Assembly (NCBI GenBank): GCA_025455505.1
Contig: JALOMK010000028.1
Coordinates: forward strand, 1 to 11,903
Length of the DNA stretch: 11,903 bases
Reading direction: 5' to 3'
Source of the DNA: Bacteroidales bacterium
Lineage (GTDB): Bacteria > Bacteroidota > Bacteroidia > Bacteroidales > VadinHA17
This document shows, in pieces, positions 6,946-11,903 of the stretch. The notes under the pieces were generated by a model that saw only the letters and a program-made list of their open reading frames with translations, did no database searches and was not told where the DNA came from. Numbering within the stretch: the stretch's first letter is position 1; each line of letters begins with the position of its first letter. A program made the translations under genes and the position numbers.

Positions 6946-8016
6946 TCAGTTCTTCGACTCGAATTCCTTCATTGCTGACACAAGAGCTTCCACGCTTTCC
7001 TTCGGGAGTGCGTTGTATGTAGATGCCCTGAATCCTCCGACCGAACGGTGTCCTTCAATTCCAAGGATGCCCTTTGTCTTTGCAAAATCAGCAAATGGTT
7101 TTTCGAGTTCCTTATAGTTCTCCGACATCACGAAGCAAATATTCATCAGTGACCTGTCCTCGGGATCGGGAATTGTCGGAACAAAAAGCCTGTTCCTGTC
7201 AATCTCATCGTAAAGAAGGGCAGCTTTCTCTATATTCTTTTTCTGGATGGCCTCCACACCGCCAAGACCTTTAAGCCAGAGGAGGGTCTGTTGTGCCGCG
7301 AAAACCGCAAACACGGGAGGAGTGTTGAACATCGATTCACCCTTGATGTGAACCCTGTAGTCGAGCATCGAAGGAAGCGGCCTGCTTACCTTACCAAGGA
7401 CGTCCTCCCTGACTATTACGAAGGTGACGCCTGCCGGGGCGAGGTTTTTCTGTGCGCCCCCGTAGATAAGGGCATATTTTGACACGTCAACAGGACGACT
7501 GAAGATGTCGGACGACATATCGGCCACAAGCGGAATGCTGACATCCATATCTTTTTTAATCTCGGTGCCGTAGATTGTATTATTTGTTGTTATGTGAAAA
7601 TAGTCGGCATCCTGTGGGACAGTATAATTCTTCGGGATGTAGTTGAAGAGCTTTTCCTTTGATGAGGCAACTTCCACAGCCTCTCCGAAATTCTTTGCTT
7701 CCTTGAGAGCCTTGCCGGCCCACTCGCCTGTATTAAGATAGGCCGACTTTGTATTCATGAGGTTCATTGGGACCATTGCAAACTGGAGGCTGGCGCCCCC
7801 GCCGAGGAAAAGAACCTGGTAACCGGCAGGTATATCAAGGAGTTCCCTGAAAAGGCCGATAGTATCGTTCATGCATGCAACAAACTCTTTGCTCCTGTGC
7901 GAAATCTCAAGGATCGAGAGACCCGTCCCGGCAAATTCCTTTATTCCTTCAATGCTCTTTTCAATTGTGTACTGCGGGAGTATCGAGGGGCCCGCGTAGA
8001 AGTTGTGCTTTTTCAT
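6946..8016 (-). CDS. serC: Phosphoserine aminotransferase SerC
   Basis: SerC is a PLP enzyme that transaminates 3-phosphohydroxypyruvate with glutamate to give 3-phosphoserine, the second step of serine synthesis. It can also act in pyridoxine synthesis on the 4-phosphoerythronate branch. The 356-residue length is typical for this class V aminotransferase. Seen: [10 protein letters not shown] at the start (5-14), [10 protein letters not shown] (36-45), [14 protein letters not shown] (70-83), Asp 166 in [10 protein letters not shown], the Schiff-base Lys 190 in [17 protein letters not shown] (230-234) and the C-terminal [15 protein letters not shown] (322-336). The ATG at 8016 follows an AT-rich leader. 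It is the first gene of a five-gene run (serC, serA, DUF1015, yggS, DHODH-like) with a good -7 box upstream. Confidence 0.98.
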   Translation of the reverse strand: MKKHNFYAGPSILPQYTIEKSIEGIKEFAGTGLSILEISHRSKEFVACMNDTIGLFRELLDIPAGYQVLFLGGGASLQFAMVPMNLMNTKSAYLNTGEWAGKALKEAKNFGEAVEVASSKEKLFNYIPKNYTVPQDADYFHITTNNTIYGTEIKKDMDVSIPLVADMSSDIFSRPVDVSKYALIYGGAQKNLAPAGVTFVIVREDVLGKVSRPLPSMLDYRVHIKGESMFNTPPVFAVFAAQQTLLWLKGLGGVEAIQKKNIEKAALLYDEIDRNRLFVPTIPDPEDRSLMNICFVMSENYKELEKPFADFAKTKGILGIEGHRSVGGFRASTYNALPKESVEALVSAMKEFESKN

Positions 8017-8064
8017 GATTTCCTATTTTAAATTATTGTTTTCAGAGTCTGTGTATTTATAATA

Positions 8065-8072
8065 CAAAATTA
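8065..8072 (-). promoter_or_regulatory. Putative promoter -7 box (TAATTTTG) for the serC operon
   Basis: On the minus strand TAATTTTG matches the Bacteroidota -7 consensus TAnnTTTG exactly. It lies about 48 bp before the serC ATG and would give a leader of roughly 40 nt. A clear TTTG -33 box is not present at 18-22 bp upstream. All five genes downstream are closely spaced and have no other obvious promoter, so this is the likely start of the operon. Confidence 0.5.
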
Positions 8073-8086
8073 ATCAATATTTGGAA

Positions 8087-8159
8087 GTTGTCCGTTACGG
8101 TTCTTTATGATTACGGAGGCATACAGCTAAAGAGTGACAAGTATCCCGTTACGGACAAC
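8087..8159. repeat. Imperfect inverted repeat with two CCGTTACGG palindromes
   Basis: Arms GTTGTCCGTTACGG (8087-8100) and CCGTTACGGACAAC (8146-8159) are complementary at 13 of 14 positions with a 45-nt spacer. Each arm contains the 9-base odd palindrome CCGTTACGG (8092-8100 and 8146-8154), so the element can be read either as a long stem-loop or as two copies of an operator-like site 54 bp apart. The right arm lies in the last codons of comB. The left arm lies 15 bp upstream of the -7 box of the serC operon. No T-run follows on the minus strand, which argues against a simple intrinsic terminator. Confidence 0.5.
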
Positions 8160-8840
8160 GGGGATCTTTTCGGTCACATCCATCGTCAGGCAGTATTCAA
8201 GGCAGTCGTCAAGTTTTTTCTCCCTGAGCCTGCTTCGCTGGGCAGCTTTCTCAATATATCCCGGGAGGTCGGGAGAGGCAAGCGTCCAGAGGTCAGCTGC
8301 CGCGAGGGTTGAATCGCAAACCGTTGTGTAAAGGCCACTGCCGAGAAGAAAGCTTGCAAAGGCTCCGGCGCAAACGCTGTCTTCGAGATTGAACCTGTTC
8401 TTCCAGCCTGCCGCGAAGAGAACTGCATCCCTGTCGCAGTTCAGCAGCCAGGCAGTGAGGGCCTTCATATTGTTGAATGAGCCAATCACCACAGTGTGTG
8501 CCGAAGAAGCCTTCTTTATTATCCCCGTGCCGTTGGTTGTACTGTAGACTATTGTTTTGGCCCTGACCTTTTCAGCCGTGAAATTGAAGGGGGAATTCCC
8601 GAAATCAGCAAAATCGAGGACAAATCCATCCCGTTCGGCTGCAACAAGATAGCCCTTCGATTTGTACTCCCTGGCCTCCTCCACTCCCGCAACCGGTATA
8701 ATTGAAGCAGCGCCGTTTTCAAAGGCAGCGCAGATTGCTGAAGAGGCCCTCAGCACATCGATGACAACAACAACCGATTCGCTGTGTTTCTCCTCCTCGT
8801 ACAAAGCAGGTGAGAAGCATGTTTCAAGCTGTCTTTTCAC
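8127..8840 (-). CDS. comB: ComB-family 2-phosphosulfolactate phosphatase
   Basis: ComB hydrolyses (R)-2-phospho-3-sulfolactate to sulfolactate and phosphate in a Mg-dependent reaction, the second step of methanogen coenzyme M synthesis. Many bacteria without coenzyme M carry homologues. The 237-residue length is typical (PF04029). Seen: VVVVIDVLRASS (23-34), an AERDG...FADFGNSPFNF region (68-87), STTNGTG (100-106) and the conserved FAAGWKNRFNLEDSVCAGAF (142-161). The start is GTG at 8840, immediately after the gcvT stop (TGA-GTG with no gap), and the sequence MKRQLETCFSP fits the family N-terminus. Tight linkage to gcvT implies co-expression. The natural substrate here is unknown: sulfolactate metabolism, or a related phosphate ester, is inference. 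No comA or comC partner is in the window. Confidence 0.92.
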   Translation of the reverse strand: MKRQLETCFSPALYEEEKHSESVVVVIDVLRASSAICAAFENGAASIIPVAGVEEAREYKSKGYLVAAERDGFVLDFADFGNSPFNFTAEKVRAKTIVYSTTNGTGIIKKASSAHTVVIGSFNNMKALTAWLLNCDRDAVLFAAGWKNRFNLEDSVCAGAFASFLLGSGLYTTVCDSTLAAADLWTLASPDLPGYIEKAAQRSRLREKKLDDCLEYCLTMDVTEKIPVVRNGILVTL

Positions 8841-9947
8841 TCAGGATCCCTTGTAGATTGGAAAATCAGTTACCGTCGCCTTTACATCCTTGTTCCTTAT
8901 CCTGATATATATCTCAGTGCCGGTCTTCCAGTATCCCTTGTTGAGGTACGCCATGCCTATGCCTTGTTTCATCATTGGCGACATAGTGCCCGAGGTTACC
9001 TCGCCAATAAGCTCGCCCTTCTCATTTACAACTTCGTAATGCTGCCTCGGAATTGCGCGTTCGAGCATTACAAATCCCCTCAGCTTCCTGGAAGTGCCTT
9101 CTTCTTTCTGTTTCTGCAGCAGGGCCCTGTCTATGAAATCCTTTCCTTCAGCAAATTTTGTTATCCAGCCCAGGCCCGCCTCAATCGGCGAGGTTGTATC
9201 GTTGATATCGTTTCCATAAAGGCAATAGCCCATTTCGAGCCTCAGGGTATCCCTGGCGCCGAGGCCGATCGGCTTTATCCCGAACTCCTGCCCGGCATTG
9301 AACACTGCTTCCCAGAGCCTGGGGCCGTCTTCGTTTCTCACGTAGATTTCGCATCCGCCGGCGCCAGTGTAGCCTGTGGTTGAAAATATCACGTCATCAA
9401 TGCCGGCAAACTTTAAAACTTTAAATGTATAATACTCCATCGATTCGACAGGCGCATCAGTGAGTTTTTGCATTGCCTTCAATGCCAGCGGTCCCTGGAC
9501 GGCGAGCTGGGCGATATTATCAGAATCATTCACAAGGTCCCTGCCCGGCACTATCCCGAATGACTTTGCATTGCTGACACACCACTGCCAGTCTTTTTCA
9601 ACATTGGCAGCATTGACAACAAGAAGGTACCTGTCGGTGCTGTAGCGGTAGACCAGCAGGTCGTCGACTATGCCTCCCTTCCCGTTCGGGAAGCAAGAAT
9701 ACTGTACTTTACCGTCGACAAGGGCTGACACGTCGTTCGATGTAATATGCTGAAGATAACGGAGGGCTGAAGGTCCGCTCACGAAAAATTCTCCCATGTG
9801 CGATACATCGAATACGCCCACCTTCTCTCTCACTGTTGCGTGTTCCTCGTTGATACCGGTATATTCAACCGGCATATTGAATCCGGCAAAAGGGACCATC
9901 TTTGCCCCTGCCTGCTGGTGAAACTTTGTAAAAGCTGTATTTTTCAT
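8841..9947 (-). CDS. gcvT: Glycine cleavage system T protein, aminomethyltransferase
   Basis: GcvT takes the aminomethyl group from the lipoylated H protein and, with tetrahydrofolate, releases ammonia and 5,10-methylene-THF. It thereby feeds glycine carbon into the one-carbon pool in the cytoplasm. The 368-residue length is standard. Seen: [11 protein letters not shown] (19-29), [11 protein letters not shown] (43-53), the [13 protein letters not shown] segment (89-101) with the catalytic Asp at 95/96, [12 protein letters not shown] (191-202), [19 protein letters not shown] (227-245) and the C-terminal [12 protein letters not shown] (315-326). The ORF is intact. The H and P proteins are not in the window. 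It heads a gcvT-comB pair and is only 180 bp plus comB away from the serine operon, which fits serine-glycine-C1 metabolism. The start ATG follows an AT-rich leader. Confidence 0.97.
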   Translation of the reverse strand: MKNTAFTKFHQQAGAKMVPFAGFNMPVEYTGINEEHATVREKVGVFDVSHMGEFFVSGPSALRYLQHITSNDVSALVDGKVQYSCFPNGKGGIVDDLLVYRYSTDRYLLVVNAANVEKDWQWCVSNAKSFGIVPGRDLVNDSDNIAQLAVQGPLALKAMQKLTDAPVESMEYYTFKVLKFAGIDDVIFSTTGYTGAGGCEIYVRNEDGPRLWEAVFNAGQEFGIKPIGLGARDTLRLEMGYCLYGNDINDTTSPIEAGLGWITKFAEGKDFIDRALLQKQKEEGTSRKLRGFVMLERAIPRQHYEVVNEKGELIGEVTSGTMSPMMKQGIGMAYLNKGYWKTGTEIYIRIRNKDVKATVTDFPIYKGS

Positions 9948-9973
9948 TTTTTAAAATTTAATCGAATACCGTT

Positions 9974-10003
9974 TAAAGGTATTACAGGTTCAAAGCAAGC
10001 AAA
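9974..10003 (-). promoter_or_regulatory. Possible promoter for gcvT-comB
   Basis: On the minus strand a TTTG (10000-10003) is followed after 18 bp by TACCTTTA (9974-9981), which matches the Bacteroidota TTTG / TAnnTTTG promoter pattern except for the last base. The -7-like box lies about 26 bp before the gcvT ATG. The spacing is near the usual range and the match is not perfect, so this is a moderate candidate. Confidence 0.33.
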
Positions 10004-10035
10004 GAATTTCAACTCAAATTCTGATCAATATCAGA
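10003..10035 (-). terminator. Two adjacent small inverted repeats at the 3' end of the OmpA-family gene
   Basis: TCTGAT-CAAT-ATCAGA (10020-10035) spans the stop codon. AGAATTT-6 nt-AAATTCT (10003-10009 with 10016-10022) follows it on the minus strand and runs into TTGCTTGCTTTG. The two share bases, so they would be alternative folds. Both stems are short and AT-rich, and the T-tract is broken. They may form a weak terminator, but read-through into gcvT is possible. Confidence 0.22.
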
Positions 10036-11903
10036 TTTCGAGAATTTTAAGCTCAACCCTCCTGTTTTTAGCCCTTCCTGCCGGTGTTGAGTTTGTTGCT
10101 ACGGGCTGTGATGACCCGTATCCCCTGTATGTTATCCTGGATGAAGAAATGCCCTTCCCGACAAGGTAGTTTACAACGGCCCTTGCCCTGTCGTTCGACA
10201 GGCGCAGGTTAAGCGCCGCGCCGCCTGTAATATCGGTATGGCCCGATATTTCAACTTTAACGGCCGGGTTGTCCTGCATGAAGGCAAGCAGCCTGTTGAG
10301 TTCGGAATATGATGATTGCGTCAGGACATCCTTTCCGCTCTCGAACAGTATATTGTTGAGAACAACTTTTTTCCCGACTTTCACCCTGGCAAGGGTTGCA
10401 TTAAATGTTATCATCTCACCTTCATAAGCTGCCGGCACCTGTACAAGCCTGAGGTCAGAGAGGAAGCCCTGCGACCTGAGTTCGAGAAGGTACGACCTCT
10501 TCTCCGGCACCTTCACGGAGTAACTGCCATCGCTGCCTGAACTTGTTGCCGAGGCAACTACCTGGTTTGTAGAGATGTCGAGAACATCAATCCGTGCTGA
10601 AACCGGAACAGCAGTTTCGGAATCAGTAATCCTTCCCTTGATGAAGAAAATCACTTCAGCAGGCTGTACAATTACAGGAACAGGCTCCGGTTCATTTTTT
10701 ACGGGTTCCGGTGCGGGGATTACAGGCTCCGGCCTGGGAGGCGGAAGAATCCGTCCTTCATAGATATCAAGTCCGCCGAAACCATCGCTCCTGTTTGATG
10801 CGAAAAAAAACAGGCTGTCGTCCTTAACTGACGGCAGGTAGAATAACTCATCAAATTGTGAATTGAGGGGGTAACCGCCATTGACAGCCATAGCCCAGCC
10901 ACCGGCCTTTGTCCTGACACTGTAAAATATATCAAAGCCGCCCATTGTGTTGTGTCCTCTTGAACTGAACCAGAGTGTGTCGCCTGTAACAGAAAAACCT
11001 ACCGACTCCTCATCCCACTCCGTGTTGATGCCTACGCCCATATTCTCCGGATCGCTCCAGCGTCCGTCAGGCTTTTGCCTTATCATGAAGATATCCTTGC
11101 CTCCGAGGTTAGGCTTGCCTGCCTCAGAAACAAAACATATCTCGCTGCCACCGGGAGAGACAGCAAATGATGTTTCCTTTTTTGAAGTGTTTATCTTGTA
11201 GTCGATTTTCCTGGGAGGCCCCCATTCACCCTTTGTTTTTACAGCCTGCATTATATCGCCTCCGTTCTCATAACCTGCATAAATGAACATAAGCGTGCCG
11301 TCACTGTTAAGGAAAAGAGGCGACTCGCAGTACTTTGTAGTTATCTCGCTTCCGGCAGGTGACGACTGGCTCCACCCTATTGCAGTCTTGTATGCAACAA
11401 AAATATTTTCATCAAATTTTGAATCCTTGTAGTAGTCCGAGAAATTCGGCAGTGCCCTCCGGGAGCCGAAATACATTGCCAGGCCGTCGGAAGTAAGAAC
11501 CTGGGAATACTCATCGGCAAATGTATTTATTTCAACCCCGGGATTTGAAATTCCTATCTTAAGAGTGTCCTTCACTATTTCAGCCGCTGACCTGCATTCC
11601 TCAATTTCTTTCCTGGCCAGGGCAAGCTTCTCTTCTTTTTTCCGCTGTCCGGAGTTTATGTAATTATTTAGTTCCGTAATTGCCTCTTCAAAATTACCCG
11701 AAAAGTGAAGAGCCTGACCGGTAAGAAGATGTATATCCTTTGAAATTTCACTGTCGAGGGCCATGGCTTTCCTGAAATACCCGGCTGCATCAGCCTTGTT
11801 GTCGGAAAGAAGGCTTGCCAGTCCGATATTATAGTTAAGTTTTGCGCAGGAGCTGTTATAAACTGATGCATGAATATACTCATCGTATGCCTTGGCGATG
11901 AAA
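10031..11903 (-). CDS. PorE-like envelope protein: TPR, PD40 propeller, CRD, OmpA-C (5' cut by window edge)
   Basis: The frame stays open to the right edge; the ATG at 11764 is internal because TPR-like sequence continues upstream of it, so the N-terminus and any signal peptide lie outside. From the first visible codon (623 residues seen): TPR-like helices with ALDS- and GNFEEAI-type positions (about 20-90); five PD40-type repeats, e.g. GLAMYFGSRR, GGKDIF, FSSRGHNTMGGFDIF, FASNRSDGFGGLDIY (about 140-382), suggesting a five-bladed propeller; a Pro/Glu linker (386-414); a carboxypeptidase-regulatory-like beta domain (416-504) with DGSYSVKVPE; and an OmpA C-terminal domain (511-623) with SGHTD (Asp 557), LSNDRA (Arg 572) and NRRVE, the residues that hold diaminopimelate of peptidoglycan. 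This order is that of Porphyromonas PorE, a type IX secretion accessory protein. Bacteroidota have several such paralogues, so porE itself is not certain. Confidence 0.9.
   Translation of the reverse strand, partial: FIAKAYDEYIHASVYNSSCAKLNYNIGLASLLSDNKADAAGYFRKAMALDSEISKDIHLLTGQALHFSGNFEEAITELNNYINSGQRKKEEKLALARKEIEECRSAAEIVKDTLKIGISNPGVEINTFADEYSQVLTSDGLAMYFGSRRALPNFSDYYKDSKFDENIFVAYKTAIGWSQSSPAGSEITTKYCESPLFLNSDGTLMFIYAGYENGGDIMQAVKTKGEWGPPRKIDYKINTSKKETSFAVSPGGSEICFVSEAGKPNLGGKDIFMIRQKPDGRWSDPENMGVGINTEWDEESVGFSVTGDTLWFSSRGHNTMGGFDIFYSVRTKAGGWAMAVNGGYPLNSQFDELFYLPSVKDDSLFFFASNRSDGFGGLDIYEGRILPPPRPEPVIPAPEPVKNEPEPVPVIVQPAEVIFFIKGRITDSETAVPVSARIDVLDISTNQVVASATSSGSDGSYSVKVPEKRSYLLELRSQGFLSDLRLVQVPAAYEGEMITFNATLARVKVGKKVVLNNILFESGKDVLTQSSYSELNRLLAFMQDNPAVKVEISGHTDITGGAALNLRLSNDRARAVVNYLVGKGISSSRITYRGYGSSQPVATNSTPAGRAKNRRVELKILEI
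10679..10732 (-). repeat. Three PEPV repeats with 21-bp period in the linker of the OmpA-family gene
   Basis: Within the Pro/Glu linker the tetrapeptide PEPV occurs three times exactly seven residues apart. At DNA level related GGCTCCGG / GGTTCCGG blocks recur every 21 bp. This is a low-complexity spacer between the propeller and the CRD / peptidoglycan-binding part, probably extended in structure. Confidence 0.6.

Noticed and set aside
8017..8126. A small gene, RNA gene or riboswitch in the comB-serC gap
   Set aside because: The 110 bp hold a -7 box and part of an inverted repeat, but no coding frame, tRNA-like fold or recognisable riboswitch core.
8964..9383. Open frame of 139 codons on the plus strand inside gcvT
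   Set aside because: The opposite strand encodes conserved GcvT motifs over the whole length, and the product has no recognisable family.
11762..11764. ATG at 11764 as the start of the OmpA-family gene
   Set aside because: The frame continues upstream to the window edge with TPR-like sequence (AKLNYNIGLASLL...), so this Met is internal.

Overview
The window looks like a chromosomal segment of a Bacteroidota (Bacteroidetes) bacterium, most likely from the Bacteroidales or a related lineage. The evidence is a short, ACT-less phosphoglycerate dehydrogenase with Lys where the family has its catalytic His, a TPR / beta-propeller / OmpA-C protein of the PorE type, a UvrA of Bacteroidota type, AT-rich leaders without clear Shine-Dalgarno sequences, and promoter -7 boxes matching TAnnTTTG. 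The window is gene dense. Only uvrA, cut by the left edge, is on the plus strand. The other nine genes are on the minus strand, and the last of them is cut by the right edge. No RNA gene, insertion sequence, phage gene or CRISPR array was seen, and no gene-free stretch exceeds about 110 bases.

Layout from left to right. (1) The 3' part of uvrA (1-1602, plus) converges on (2) a two-gene unit for envelope proteins of unknown function: a lipoprotein (2060-2980) followed 7 bp downstream by a small secreted protein (1609-2052). (3) A tight five-gene run on the minus strand, read from 8016 down to 3068: serC, serA, a DUF1015 gene, a yggS-type PLP-homeostasis gene and a dihydroorotate-dehydrogenase-like flavoprotein. 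Gaps are about 20 bp or less and one junction overlaps by 1 bp. A TAATTTTG -7 box lies in front of serC. (4) gcvT followed directly by a comB-like phosphosulfolactate phosphatase gene (9947 down to 8127), sharing a TGA-GTG junction. (5) A large OmpA-family envelope protein with TPRs, a five-repeat PD40 propeller, a carboxypeptidase-regulatory-like domain and a peptidoglycan-binding domain (10031 to the right edge).

Regions 3 and 4 together suggest a serine / glycine / one-carbon neighbourhood. SerA and SerC convert 3-phosphoglycerate to phosphoserine. GcvT acts in glycine cleavage. YggS buffers PLP, the cofactor of SerC. DUF1015 and the DHODH-like protein are uncharacterised partners. ComB is the odd member and hints at sulfonate (sulfolactate / cysteate) chemistry. 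No phosphoserine phosphatase is recognisable in the window.

The window is mostly conserved core genome. The points most worth following up are the DUF1015 protein inside a serine operon, the Lys-for-His SerA, the gcvT-comB pairing, an inverted repeat built from two CCGTTACGG palindromes between comB and serC, and the PorE-like protein.
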